From the NCBI GenBank assembly GCA_947474065.1, contig CANJHD010000009.1, forward strand, positions 1-49,897: a stretch of DNA of 49,897 nt, written 5' to 3'. Position 1 is the stretch's first letter, and the number at the start of each line of letters is the position of its first letter. Below, piece after piece: positions 33,960 through 44,770 of the stretch. A program made the position numbers and the translations under genes. The notes under the pieces were generated by a model, which worked only from the letters and a program-made list of their open reading frames with translations, did no database searches and was not told the DNA's origin. The stretch is from Planctomycetaceae bacterium (lineage in GTDB: Bacteria > Planctomycetota > Phycisphaerae > Phycisphaerales > SM1A02).

Positions 33960-34501
33960 GCGAGCACCATCTCGATGAGATGCACGGCGGATGCCAATAG
34001 CAATCCACCGATGCCGCCGATCACGAACCAACCCGCAGTCTGCAATCGCTCGCGGCGACGACGAGCGGCGGGACGATGAATTGCCTCGGATGCAACGACA
34101 GGAACCGAACGTGCCGCGCGGGATGCTGTAGCAGCCGCGCCCGCGACCGGCGTCGCAAGTGCGGCCAGTGCTGTTGCATGCTTGCCAAATGATTCGGTGA
34201 CTGCAGCACCCATGGCACCGTCGGTTCCGCTGTATTCCGCTGGGTCAAATCCGGCAAGATCCTCTCGCATCTGCGCATACGCATCGGATGCCAAGACCCA
34301 TGCCGCGTGGCCAACGGAGTGCGGCGCGCCTTGGGCTTCCTGCCAGAATCGGTCGAATGGATTGTGCCCCGCCCGACCAGCAACAGCCATCTCGGCGGAA
34401 ATGGCATTCCTCGCAGAGAGCGCAGCGCTCACCGCGGGGTGCTGAAACGGATGTTCGTGATCAAAGTGTGCCACTCGCTGACAGTACTTTCGGTCGGACA
34501 C
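33950..34501 (-). CDS. Unknown protein with a C-terminal membrane anchor
   Basis: The 183-residue protein, counted from the GTG at 34501 (a TTG five codons upstream is possible), has a helical Ala-rich body and one strong transmembrane helix at about 160-180 (WFVIGGIGGLLLASAVHLIEMVLAW) preceded by basic RRRRERL. It looks like a tail-anchored inner-membrane protein with its bulk in the cytoplasm. Residues 12-60 contain several His (HFDHEHPFQHP). I recognise no family. It overlaps rnc by 10 bp and so is probably coupled to it. Confidence 0.7.
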   Translation of the reverse strand: MSDRKYCQRVAHFDHEHPFQHPAVSAALSARNAISAEMAVAGRAGHNPFDRFWQEAQGAPHSVGHAAWVLASDAYAQMREDLAGFDPAEYSGTDGAMGAAVTESFGKHATALAALATPVAGAAATASRAARSVPVVASEAIHRPAARRRRERLQTAGWFVIGGIGGLLLASAVHLIEMVLAWR

Positions 34502-34544
34502 GCCTTCGCGTTCCAACTTTCAGCAGCGAAGAATGCGGCACGAC

Positions 34545-35132
34545 TCACTCTGGCCAGCAGCAAGTGCGGGCGGCAATCCGGGTGATGAGCCGCTCACGGT
34601 CACGCGGGGTGGCAAATGCGGTGAATTGCACTGCCATACGGCGCGGACCCGGGTCGTCATCATGGGAGAAGACACGCACCACCACGCCGTGCATGCGGAT
34701 TGGCTCATTCTCAGCGGGTGGATAAACCTCGATCTGCACCTCAGAGCCGGTCGGGAGTTCGTCATCAAGCTCAAATCGCATACCGGTCAGCGAGACGTCG
34801 TAACCGTGACCTTCAAGACCACCAGTCGGGGTCCCGAGCCCGGAGTCAAAGTCTTCAAGACCAAGAGCTTCCAAGCCCGGCTCATGCAATTCATTCGGAT
34901 TAGTGGGCGCTGGGCGACTTGAGGCAGGAACAGCGGCAACAAATGCTGCGAGGCTGCCGGCTGAACTAGCCGCAGGCTCCGTCGAAGGGATCACTACCAC
35001 CCGTGTGTAGGCGGGGGCAAACCGAAAGCGATCATCCGATCGCCGGTTTGGGGCTTCAACGCTAACCATTCCAGTAGCTCCTTGGCCGAACATTCCGTGG
35101 CCGCATTGATTGTTCGAACCTGGGTGCTTCAT
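34545..35132 (-). CDS. PilZ-domain protein (probable cyclic di-GMP binder)
   Basis: The 195-residue protein has the c-di-GMP motif RRSDDR (RxxxR) near residue 32 and the second motif DVSLTGMRF (DxSxxG) near 111, about 80 residues apart rather than the usual 25-30. The space is filled by a Ser/Ala/Pro-rich insert. The beta-barrel continues to VVVRVFSHDD and RRMAVQFTAF. It likely acts as a c-di-GMP receptor; the target process is not shown. No export signal is seen. It precedes the unknown anchored protein and rnc on the same strand. Confidence 0.8.
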   Translation of the reverse strand: MKHPGSNNQCGHGMFGQGATGMVSVEAPNRRSDDRFRFAPAYTRVVVIPSTEPAASSAGSLAAFVAAVPASSRPAPTNPNELHEPGLEALGLEDFDSGLGTPTGGLEGHGYDVSLTGMRFELDDELPTGSEVQIEVYPPAENEPIRMHGVVVRVFSHDDDPGPRRMAVQFTAFATPRDRERLITRIAARTCCWPE

Positions 35133-35442
35133 AGGGAAACGTCCTTGGACTTCCAATGGTTCGGCGATTCTGCTCGTTGAGCATGAAATCCCCAATCTCG
35201 GACGCTTCTGAGGGCAGTTCATCCATGAACTTCCGACCCATCCACCCTCTGATCGAATCGCAACGCGCGATTTTCAGGTGTGGACAGTGACAGTCTGCAA
35301 TTGCGAAGCCCCCCGGTCATGTAATGTGTGCTTGGATTCTTCAATATTCACTCAGAATGTCACTCGCTTCCGCGGATCATCACTCCTCACAAGCCCCCGA
35401 ATGACACCGTGACACGGCCACCTGGTCACAAGAAATTCACCC
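35133..35442. other. Intergenic region between divergent PilZ and ilvC genes
   Basis: It should hold promoters in both directions, but I find no hexamer pair I trust. GTGAC and GTCAC at about 35410-35432 can pair in front of ilvC. A 15-codon frame (ATG at 35357) lies upstream of ilvC but lacks runs of Ile, Leu or Val codons, so a classical attenuator peptide is not supported. Confidence 0.4.
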
Positions 35443-36525
35443 ATGCAAGACGCGCAAACCCTTATGGAACAAGCATGTACGACAGAATCGCTGCTTGGCC
35501 GATCAGTGGTTCTTGTGGGCTATGGGAACCAAGGTCGCGCCCACGCCCTCAATCTCCGCGATTCAGGAGTTATTGTCAAAATTGCGGGTCGAACCGGGTC
35601 TGCCGCCCGAGCGCGGGCCCAATTCGACGGATTTCAGACGGAAGATACGGCTGACGCGGTGCCCGGGGCAGACTTGGTGATCGTTGCCTTGCCGGACGAG
35701 GTGCATGCCGAAGTCTGGAAGAGCGCCATTGAACCGTATGCGAAGCGCGGGCAAACAATCGGCTTCATTCATGGGTCGAGCGTCCACTTTGGACTCGTGC
35801 GGATTCCGGACGGAATTGGGGCGATTTTGGTGGCGCCAAAGGGCCCCGGATCCACCCTTCGGGAGCGATTCATCCAGGGTCAAGGCATTCCCGCATTGCT
35901 TGCGGTTGCCCAAGAGCGCGATCCTGGAACAGGCGGGCCAACTTCGCATGCGCTCGCACGCTCGTGGGCCGCTGGCCTCGGTTGCGCACGCGCCGCCGTT
36001 GTACGCACCACCTTTGGCGATGAAGCAGAGACCGACCTCTTCGGTGAACAAGCCGTGCTCTGCGGCGGCATGATGGGCTTGGCGCAAGCAGCCTATGAAA
36101 CATTGGTCGAAGCGGGCTATCCACCACTCTTGGCGTACATGGAGTGCGTTCACGAGATTAAACAAGTGGCAGACCTGTTGTACGCGCGCGGACCAGCCGG
36201 CATGCGCTCGGCGATCAGTAACACCGCCGAGTTCGGCGCGTACAGCGCCACGCCGCGCATGGTCGATGATGCCACCAAGACCGCCATGCGAACACTGTTG
36301 AAAGAAATCAAAGACGGCACCTTCACCCGAAAGATGCAAGCCGACCATGATGCCGGCGCCCCGTGGTTCCGAGCGCAGCGAGCAATAGCCAAGGCGCACC
36401 CAATGGAACAGTCGAGCGCCGATGTACGCGCATTGATGCCGTGGCTCGCGGCGGAGGCAACCGGCGATACCACACCGAGCGTCGACACAAGAGCAAACGA
36501 ACAAGGAAAGCACACGCAGCAATGA
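35443..36525 (+). CDS. ilvC: Ketol-acid reductoisomerase
   Basis: The 360-residue protein has the NADP-binding GYGNQGRAHALNLRDSG (26-42), GAILVAPKGPG, the magnesium ligands in DLFGEQAVLCGG, ECVHEIKQVADLLY, and ISNTAEFGAY. Class I length is about 330-340; the extra is a C-terminal tail after residue 335. It makes the dihydroxy acids of the valine and isoleucine pathways. The other ilv genes are not adjacent (ilvA is at 10871). Its stop overlaps the uppP start (ATGA). Confidence 0.95.
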   Translation: MQDAQTLMEQACTTESLLGRSVVLVGYGNQGRAHALNLRDSGVIVKIAGRTGSAARARAQFDGFQTEDTADAVPGADLVIVALPDEVHAEVWKSAIEPYAKRGQTIGFIHGSSVHFGLVRIPDGIGAILVAPKGPGSTLRERFIQGQGIPALLAVAQERDPGTGGPTSHALARSWAAGLGCARAAVVRTTFGDEAETDLFGEQAVLCGGMMGLAQAAYETLVEAGYPPLLAYMECVHEIKQVADLLYARGPAGMRSAISNTAEFGAYSATPRMVDDATKTAMRTLLKEIKDGTFTRKMQADHDAGAPWFRAQRAIAKAHPMEQSSADVRALMPWLAAEATGDTTPSVDTRANEQGKHTQQ

Positions 36526-37478
36526 CACCATTCGACGCTTGGATTCTTGGCATGGTGGAGGGGATCACTGAATACCTCCCTGTATCGAGTACCGGACACC
36601 TGATCATCACTTCGTGGCTGCTCGGGCTTGATAAGACTGCGGCGCAGAGAGATGCGGTCGCAGACTTTGAGATCATCATTCAGGGGGGCGCAATCCTTGC
36701 CGTTGTTGGCTTGTACCGCGCGCGTATTGGGCAGATGTTGCGTGGCATCGCATCCAAAGTGGGCGTTCATGGGCTCGGCTCTGCAGATCGCATGTCCGCT
36801 GGTTGCACCATTGCGCGCAATGTGGTGATTGCGTTTATACCGGCAGCGGCTATTGGGTTCCTGGCAAAGGACACAGTCAAAGCAAATCTCTTCAATCCCG
36901 CGTCTGTGATCGGCGCGCTTGCCGTTGGCGGCGTGGTGATGTTGGCAATCGCGCCCTGGCAGTCGCGCAAAATCGCATCGGAGCGTGATGCATCGCTGCG
37001 CGCAGCAACCACTGCTGCGATCACGGGCAGCAGCGCAGATTTCACGGGCGCAGCGCTCGCGCGTATGAACGGAATGCAGGCTCTCTTCATTGGACTCTTC
37101 CAATGCTTGGCGCTTTGGCCTGGAACAAGCCGGTCGTTCGTAACGATTCTTGCGGGACTACTCGTTGGCCTTGGCGGCGTTGCTGCCGCGGAATTCAGCT
37201 TCCTACTCGGACTCGTGACGCTGACGGCCGCTAGTGGTTACAGCGCCCTGAAGATCGTCAAGGCACACCACGCCAGTGAGTTTCTTGAGCAGATTGGCGG
37301 CTGGTTACCGCTCGTGTGCGGACTGCTTGTGGCATGGGCGAGCGCGGCATTGGCTATCGATTTCCTGGTGCGCTACCTCGGGCGACACACCCTGGCACTC
37401 TTTGGATGGTGGCGACTTGCAGTTGCCGGGATTGTGCTCGTCGTGGCGTGGCAATTCGGCCTTACAATCACACCGTGA
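36522..37478 (+). CDS. uppP: Undecaprenyl-diphosphatase UppP (BacA)
   Basis: The 318-residue membrane protein has about eight helices and the family motifs EGITEYLPVSSTGHL (13-27) and PGTSRS near 203-208, which together form the active site. It recycles undecaprenyl pyrophosphate for peptidoglycan and other envelope polymers, and confers bacitracin tolerance. An insertion of about 45 residues around 125-170 makes it longer than E. coli BacA (273). The ATG overlaps the ilvC stop and its own stop overlaps the next start. Confidence 0.96.
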   Translation: MTPFDAWILGMVEGITEYLPVSSTGHLIITSWLLGLDKTAAQRDAVADFEIIIQGGAILAVVGLYRARIGQMLRGIASKVGVHGLGSADRMSAGCTIARNVVIAFIPAAAIGFLAKDTVKANLFNPASVIGALAVGGVVMLAIAPWQSRKIASERDASLRAATTAAITGSSADFTGAALARMNGMQALFIGLFQCLALWPGTSRSFVTILAGLLVGLGGVAAAEFSFLLGLVTLTAASGYSALKIVKAHHASEFLEQIGGWLPLVCGLLVAWASAALAIDFLVRYLGRHTLALFGWWRLAVAGIVLVVAWQFGLTITP

Positions 37479-37876
37479 ACCAACTTCTGCTCTTTCTCCG
37501 AAGTCTTGCCATTGGATTTGTCCTGTTTTTAGTGCTCGCGTTCTTCGCGGCAAAGTTCTTTGGCGGAACCCTCTTTCGCGCCACCCCACGAGTGGACTTT
37601 CCTTCCGTCACGCTCGGTGGTCACGCATTCTTCCTGAGCGTTAGCCGGGAGGAAGGCAAGTCCCCAACATTTTGCCTGCGGCAAATGGATGCCACCGATG
37701 CGAGTGCGAGCGTGCTGTTAGTGCCGCAGTCAGACCGAGAGGCCGACGCATGGACGTGGGCTGAAGTCATGCCTCTTGAAGGCAGCGGACCGCTGAAAGT
37801 GCGCTACACACAGCGCGACGGACGCGTTGGGAGTTGCGAAGTCACTGCCACGGGCACTGTGACATTTGCCAAGTAG
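37475..37876 (+). CDS. Small membrane-anchored protein of unknown function
   Basis: The 133-residue protein starts at a GTG overlapping the uppP stop (GTGA). Residues 5-28 form one hydrophobic helix (LLFLRSLAIGFVLFLVLAFFAAKFF); the rest is a beta-rich outer domain (FPSVTLGGHAFFLSV, TWAEVMPLEGSGPLKVRYTQRDG). No family is recognised. Coupling to uppP suggests envelope association but not a function. Confidence 0.75.
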   Translation: MNQLLLFLRSLAIGFVLFLVLAFFAAKFFGGTLFRATPRVDFPSVTLGGHAFFLSVSREEGKSPTFCLRQMDATDASASVLLVPQSDREADAWTWAEVMPLEGSGPLKVRYTQRDGRVGSCEVTATGTVTFAK

Positions 37877-37892
37877 TCACCCACCGCCGCAA

Positions 37893-39992
<2,100 letters not shown>

Positions 39993-40044
39993 TCACGGAC
40001 AGCGAAGGACGTGCTGATCGGTTGCGAAGCGACTCAACTCGCTC

Positions 40045-40108
40045 GTTTACTGGATCGCATTCGCCGTACCAGGACAGCCGCTGAGCGCGGCTTTGTCCTC
40101 TCCGGCGC
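40045..40108. repeat. Diverged single copy of the recA-upstream hairpin repeat
   Basis: It shares TTTACTGG-TCGCATTCGCC-TAC and CCGCTGAGCGCGGC...GTCCTCTCCGGCG with the units at 22971-23182. The inner stem is GACAGCCGC/GCGGCTTTGTC, where one G-C pair of the other copies is replaced by A-T on both sides. It lies between the FmdB-like gene's stop and the ligA promoter. Confidence 0.85.
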
Positions 40109-40113
40109 CAGTG

Positions 40114-40404
40114 TCAGTCTCCGTCGCCGGCGTTCAGTGTGTTGGGGCCAGTGCCGGCGGTCTTCTCGTAGTGACCATCACCCTTGCGCTCGAAACGGCT
40201 GAAGCCAAGTCGTTCGAGATTGTTCTTGGAGAATCGCTGCGTGTCGCTTGATGTCTGCACTTGCGGCGTGACGATCAATTTGCGGACTGGCTCGCCTGTC
40301 TCGGGGTGTTGCGTGAGCGTGGGATCGCTCAGCTTCTGGAAGACTTCGAAGATCTCGCCATCGGTGCCGTCTGGCTTGACGATGGCATAGACGTAGGTGG
40401 GCAT
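40114..40404 (-). CDS. FmdB-like small protein lacking the zinc cysteines
   Basis: The 96-residue protein aligns by eye with FmdB-type zinc ribbons: MPTYVY start, IFEVFQKLSDPTLTQ, then HPETGEPVRKLI. In FmdB proteins the segments after MPTY and before PVR carry CxxC pairs; here they are AIVKPDGTDG and QHPETGEP with no Cys at all in the protein. It is thus a zinc-free relative. The C-terminal half (FSKNNLERLGFSRFERKGDGHYEKTAG) is basic. Function unknown. TACGAT ends 7 nt before the ATG, so it is probably leaderless. Confidence 0.8.
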   Translation of the reverse strand: MPTYVYAIVKPDGTDGEIFEVFQKLSDPTLTQHPETGEPVRKLIVTPQVQTSSDTQRFSKNNLERLGFSRFERKGDGHYEKTAGTGPNTLNAGDGD

Positions 40405-40411
40405 AGGGGGA

Positions 40412-40417
40412 ATCGTA
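40412..40417 (-). promoter_or_regulatory. -10 box of the FmdB-like gene, leaderless arrangement
   Basis: Minus-strand TACGAT ends 7 nt before the ATG at 40404. It is the same hexamer as at ligA. Confidence 0.5.
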
Positions 40418-40480
40418 GGCGATGACGCGAATCGGGACGCATCGGCGTGCGACGACGCAAATACTGGCGTGTGGTCGGGA

Positions 40481-41308
40481 TTAATGCATGTGCTTATGCG
40501 CGGCTCGAACCAAGGCTGCCGCAACGATGATGTCGGCCTCCCGCGTGGGGCCAGCCTCGCGCTCAATGACGAGGTCCACCGTCCGCGGGAGCGCCGCGAC
40601 GGCTGCGAAGAATCCAGGCCAATCGACAGACCCCGTGCCGGCGACCACTTCACGGCCCCATGTCCCCGGGACTGCGGTCGGAATTGCATCCTTAATATGG
40701 ATCTGCCAGACATGCGGCGCGAGTGCGCGCAGTGCGGCCACCGGGTCGCCCATGCCGTACAGAATCATGTTGGCCGGATCAAAGTTCACACCGACATTCG
40801 GATGTGCAATATCTGCCAGCGCTGCACTCAGTGTGTTGGCGTCTTCTTGACCCGTTTCAAAGGCAACGCGCACGCCGCGTGCTGCATAGATGTCGGCGAT
40901 GGCTCGGAGGCGATCGATCATAACGGTGCGCTCGGGGTTCGCGGCATCGTGCGGAAGGAATCCCGCATGGAGCGTCACAAGCTTCACGCCATTGTTGCTT
41001 GCAAGTTGAGCTGTTGCAGTTGCAAGCTCTTGGTTGCGCGCCCATGTTGACGCGAGACGGACGCCTCCGGTGCGCTCGATTGATTCGAGCGTGGAATAAT
41101 CTTCGCCGACTGTTGCCAGCATTCCGCTGACTACAACGATGCCGCGCTCGCGCAGGCGGGAGATCGCATTGCCCCACTCCGCTGGATGTTCGATGCATGG
41201 AACGAGCGCAAGTTGCACGGCGTTGATGCCGCAACGAGCCAATGCATCGGCAAGTGCGTCGGGCGAATCGGTGCGCAGGCTCCAAGAACAGACGGCGAGG
41301 TGTTGCAT
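40481..41308 (-). CDS. TIM-barrel sugar phosphate isomerase/epimerase-like protein
   Basis: The 275-residue protein has the xylose isomerase-like TIM barrel of the AP-endonuclease-2 fold: MQHLAVCSWSLRTDSPDALADAL, VKLVTLHAGFLP, VAFETGQEDANTL, VGVNFDPANMILYGMGDP and VWQIHIKD. Metal ligands Glu, Asp, His and a final Glu (DLVIEREAG) are in place. The substrate cannot be named; such genes in planctomycetes often act on sugars or inositols. It is cytoplasmic. The ATG at 41308 starts the first strand; upstream codons in the open frame look non-coding. Confidence 0.85.
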   Translation of the reverse strand: MQHLAVCSWSLRTDSPDALADALARCGINAVQLALVPCIEHPAEWGNAISRLRERGIVVVSGMLATVGEDYSTLESIERTGGVRLASTWARNQELATATAQLASNNGVKLVTLHAGFLPHDAANPERTVMIDRLRAIADIYAARGVRVAFETGQEDANTLSAALADIAHPNVGVNFDPANMILYGMGDPVAALRALAPHVWQIHIKDAIPTAVPGTWGREVVAGTGSVDWPGFFAAVAALPRTVDLVIEREAGPTREADIIVAAALVRAAHKHMH

Positions 41309-41388
41309 AACAGTGGATTTCACACGATTCCAGCGCGTGCTGCACGCCGAAACCCCAGTGCAAATGCGGGTAGAATCACGCGCCCGCC

Positions 41389-42000
41389 ATGTCATCAGTC
41401 AACGCCGATTCCACCCCCGTCAACAGCCGCGTCGCAGCAGACGGAAATTCTGCGCGCACGACACTGCCCACATTCGGCTTCCTCGACCGCCTTGAGGCGT
41501 GGCTGAGCCGCGTCAGCATGAAGAGCAACATCGTGCGCAAGGCGTGTGCGTCGATCTGGTTGCCGTACGCGTTTCGCTCGGGCCTGACGATGAAGCGCGT
41601 TGACAAGCAGAGCTTTGTTGCGGTGCTTCCGTTTCGGCGTGTCAATCGCAATTGGTACAACGCGATGGCGGGTGCGGCACTTCTGGGAAACAGCGAGGTC
41701 GCTGGCGGCCTGTATCTCTTCGGGCGATGCGGCAGCGATTACATCGTGGTCTGCAAAGAGATGCGTTATCGCTTCATGCGACCGTGCTACGGTCCGGCGA
41801 TGTACGAGGTGATGAACGCGGGCGATCTCGACGAGAAGCTCCGGTCGGGCGGCGAATTCAACATTCCGCTCGAGATGGAAATTCGGCAGCACGTACACAA
41901 GCCGGGCATCAAGGCGCCGTTGGTGGGCAAGTGCGACATTACGTTCCATTGCACGCCGAAGCTGATGATCAAAGCGAAGCTCGAACGCCGCAAAAAATAA
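41389..42000 (+). CDS. Probable hotdog-fold protein (DUF4442-like)
   Basis: The 203-residue protein contains WLPYAFRSGLTMKRVDKQSFVAVLPFRRVNRNWYNAMAGAALLGNSEVAGGLYLF, which has the strand-helix-strand course and the asparagine-rich centre of DUF4442 thioesterase-like hotdog proteins. No cofactor motif is seen. Residues 1-30 are a non-conserved tail. TAGAAT ends 12 nt before the ATG, which would leave a leader of about 5 nt. It diverges from the TIM-barrel gene. Confidence 0.6.
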   Translation: MSSVNADSTPVNSRVAADGNSARTTLPTFGFLDRLEAWLSRVSMKSNIVRKACASIWLPYAFRSGLTMKRVDKQSFVAVLPFRRVNRNWYNAMAGAALLGNSEVAGGLYLFGRCGSDYIVVCKEMRYRFMRPCYGPAMYEVMNAGDLDEKLRSGGEFNIPLEMEIRQHVHKPGIKAPLVGKCDITFHCTPKLMIKAKLERRKK

Positions 42001-42014
42001 ACTGTTGGTAGCTA

Positions 42015-42020
42015 TACACT
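42015..42020 (+). promoter_or_regulatory. -10 box of the membrane-protein gene, leaderless arrangement
   Basis: TACACT ends exactly 6 nt before the GTG at 42027. Confidence 0.6.
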
Positions 42021-42026
42021 CTGTGG

Positions 42027-43220
42027 GTGAGACGCACTCTTGAGAGCATCCAATGGGGTCTGTTCTGCACGTCAAGTTGGACGTGGTGCATCGGCATGTA
42101 CCTGCCCTTCATGATGCTGCGCCTTTGGGGCTGGCCAGGATTCTGGGCGTTCTTCGTACCCAATGTTCTCGGCTGCACCGCGTTCGGCTTCGTCCTCGAC
42201 GCACAACGCTCGCGCGCCCTCGCCGCTCGACTCGGCTGGATGTGCGCGCTCTTCAGCGCCGTCACCCTGGCATATCAGTGCTACTTCGCTGGTTGGGCCG
42301 CGCAGTACTTTCTCGTCGGACCAGACACCGCATCCGCAACACTCGCGCCGGGCGCACTCCACACCGTAGCGGCCACTGGCGCGCCCATCACGTTGCTCGT
42401 CCTTGGCCTTCTGCTTGCACTGCGCGGAAACGCTCTTTGGCGCACTGCAGGCACCGCCGTCACACTGCTCTCAGCACTCGTTGTCCTGCTACCAGGCGGC
42501 ACGGATCTCACACCCGCCGCCGAGCGCGCGCCGATCACGCCAATGATCGAATCACTCCCGCTCGCGTTCGCATTTCCGACCCTCTGCGCCGGGTTCTTCC
42601 TCACACCGTACTTCGATCTCACCTTCCATCGCGCCGCGCAACAAGCACCGAGCCCGCGCATCGCGTTCGCGACCTTTGGTCTGAGCTTCGGAGCAATGCT
42701 CCTACTCATTGCAAGTTTCTATGACCCAAGCACGGGCACGCCGCGCATCGGTGCCGCGCTGTTCGCGCTGTGGGGACTTCAACTCCTGTTCACCATCTCT
42801 GTCCACCTCCGCGAACTCATTACCGCGCCAGCCGGAATACGCATACCGACCGCTGCTGCCGGGGCCCTGACCGCACTCGCGGTGCTGCTCGCAACGCCCG
42901 CTTTCATATTCACCGTCGGTCCCGCACTCGCCCCGGGCCACCCGCTCCTTTATGGTCACACGGGGACCATGCTCCTGCCCGGAGAGCCTGCATATCTGGC
43001 ATTCCTCGGCGCGTACGGGCTGCTCTTTCCAGTCCTCTTTCTCCTCGAACCCCGTGGCGCTCCGCGCGCGCTGATCGCAGGAATCCTGCTCATTGGCCTG
43101 CCCTGCTACCTCTTGGGCGCGTTCGATTTCATGACGTACCTGATGCCCGTACCGTTCTTTCTTGCACAAGTCGCGGCGTGGAGACTTTCCATGCAATCAA
43201 AGATGCCGAAGCACCGTTGA
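42027..43220 (+). CDS. Polytopic membrane protein of unknown function
   Basis: The 397-residue protein has about ten hydrophobic helices spread over its length, beginning WGLFCTSSWTWCIGMYLPFMMLRLWGW. Conserved-looking polar or aromatic pairs (GFVLDAQRSR, FFLTPYFDLTFHRA) sit in loops. I recognise no transporter motif. It starts with GTG and has no Shine-Dalgarno; the -10 box supports a leaderless message. DUF1800 follows after 11 bp, so an operon is likely. Confidence 0.8.
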   Translation: MRRTLESIQWGLFCTSSWTWCIGMYLPFMMLRLWGWPGFWAFFVPNVLGCTAFGFVLDAQRSRALAARLGWMCALFSAVTLAYQCYFAGWAAQYFLVGPDTASATLAPGALHTVAATGAPITLLVLGLLLALRGNALWRTAGTAVTLLSALVVLLPGGTDLTPAAERAPITPMIESLPLAFAFPTLCAGFFLTPYFDLTFHRAAQQAPSPRIAFATFGLSFGAMLLLIASFYDPSTGTPRIGAALFALWGLQLLFTISVHLRELITAPAGIRIPTAAAGALTALAVLLATPAFIFTVGPALAPGHPLLYGHTGTMLLPGEPAYLAFLGAYGLLFPVLFLLEPRGAPRALIAGILLIGLPCYLLGAFDFMTYLMPVPFFLAQVAAWRLSMQSKMPKHR

Positions 43221-43231
43221 TCACTCGCGCC

Positions 43232-44770
43232 ATGCAGAACTCGCACGCCATTCCCGCTGATCTTCGCGCGCTTGACGTCGGCGCCCCGACCGCTCACACA
43301 ACACCGCTGTTTGACACCGCAGCAGCGCGACACCTTCTGAATCGCGCGGGATTCGGCGGCACCCAAGCCCAGGTTGACGCATTGGTCGCCATGGGACTCG
43401 ACCACGCGGTTGATCTCCTCGTCAATTTCGAAACGCAACCATCGAAGACAGTGAACAGCGACGACTTCGATCGCGATCTCATGCCGCCGCTCAACCGCGA
43501 AGAACGCACCGCATTGAATGCCGCACGTGCTAGCCGTGAAGAAGCAGAGGTCGAACGCCTCGAGCGCAAGGAAAATCAAGCAAAGGCAAATGATCGCCGC
43601 CAGCTTGTCGATCTCAAGAAGTGGTGGATTGCCCGCATGATCGAATCGGCGCGCCCACTTGAAGAAAAGATGACGCTTTTCTGGCACGGTCACTTTGCCA
43701 CGGGCGCACGCACCATCGAAGACAGTTGGCACATGTTCCAGCAGAATCAACTGTTTCGAACCTATGCCACGGGCAATTTTGGCATGCTGGTACTGAATGT
43801 CATCCGCGACCCCGCGATGATCAAGTACCTCGATAATGACAAGAGTCGCAAGGGTCGACCAAACGAGAACCTCGCGCGCGAACTGCTCGAGCTCTTCATC
43901 CTTGGTGAAGGCAGCGGCTATACCGAAGACGACATCAAGGCGGGTGCGCGCGCGCTCACGGGCTACACCTTTGAAGACGACGACTTCGACTACCGCGACG
44001 GCAACCATGACGCTGGCCCAAAGACCATCTTCGGTAAAGAAGGCAACTGGACCGGCGACGAGTTTGCACGACTCGCACTTGCCAAGACCGCATGCAGCGA
44101 GTTCATCGCATCAAAGCTCTACCGATATTTCGTGAACGACACGCCAGCCGCGGATCTCCGCGCTGAACAGCGCGATGCTCGCGAAGCCTTCATCCGCGCA
44201 CTTGCCACTGAACTGCGCACGCAACAATACGAAATTAAGCCAGTGCTCGCGAAACTGTTTCGCAGCGCGCACTTTCACCATGCGTCCAATCGCGCAGCCA
44301 CCATCAAGAGCCCTGCGCAACTGATTGTCCAGACAATTCGGCAGTACGGAACTCCGCCGCGACAACTCAGCGCACTCGCAGGCGCGTGCGACCTCATGGG
44401 TCAAGATCTCTTCCAGCCGCCCAACGTCAAAGGTTGGGACGGCGGACGCGCTTGGATCAACACGAGCACCCTGTTTGTTCGGCAGAATGTTGCCATTTAT
44501 CTGCTCACTGGCAAGCGGCCGGATGTCTACGACTGGGAGAACGACGAGACGCGCTTCGACCCAATCCCCTTGCTCGGCGGTGCCACCACGCCGGATGCCG
44601 TGACCGATCGCTTGATTTCCATAAGTCTCGCCGCACCGCCGCACCCCGAACGACGTGCGGCGCTCGTATCGTTCCTTACATCGCAAACACACATGGAGGC
44701 AAGCGAACACAGTCGCACCATCGCTGCGCTTGCACTCGTCACCGCTCTCCCGGAGTATCAATTGGCATGA
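43232..44770 (+). CDS. DUF1800 family protein
   Basis: The 512-residue protein has the family hallmarks: AARHLLNRAGFGGT at the N-terminus, KMTLFWHGHFATG, MLVLNVIRDPAMIKYLD, NENLARELLELFILGEG, and LFQPPNVKGWDGG near the end. The coiled, charged stretch at about 95-120 (RKENQAKANDRR) is typical too. These proteins occur next to DUF1501 genes in many bacteria, with an undefined role. No signal peptide is evident at the ATG. It overlaps the DUF1501 start by ATGA. Confidence 0.92.
   Translation: MQNSHAIPADLRALDVGAPTAHTTPLFDTAAARHLLNRAGFGGTQAQVDALVAMGLDHAVDLLVNFETQPSKTVNSDDFDRDLMPPLNREERTALNAARASREEAEVERLERKENQAKANDRRQLVDLKKWWIARMIESARPLEEKMTLFWHGHFATGARTIEDSWHMFQQNQLFRTYATGNFGMLVLNVIRDPAMIKYLDNDKSRKGRPNENLARELLELFILGEGSGYTEDDIKAGARALTGYTFEDDDFDYRDGNHDAGPKTIFGKEGNWTGDEFARLALAKTACSEFIASKLYRYFVNDTPAADLRAEQRDAREAFIRALATELRTQQYEIKPVLAKLFRSAHFHHASNRAATIKSPAQLIVQTIRQYGTPPRQLSALAGACDLMGQDLFQPPNVKGWDGGRAWINTSTLFVRQNVAIYLLTGKRPDVYDWENDETRFDPIPLLGGATTPDAVTDRLISISLAAPPHPERRAALVSFLTSQTHMEASEHSRTIAALALVTALPEYQLA

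Noticed and set aside
35328-35442. Leader peptide attenuator before ilvC
   Set aside because: Short frames there have no run of Ile, Leu or Val codons and no terminator hairpin follows.
42770-43231. Extension of the DUF1800 gene 154 codons upstream
   Set aside because: It would overlap most of the membrane-protein gene; the family begins at AARHLLNRAGFGGT shortly after the ATG at 43232.
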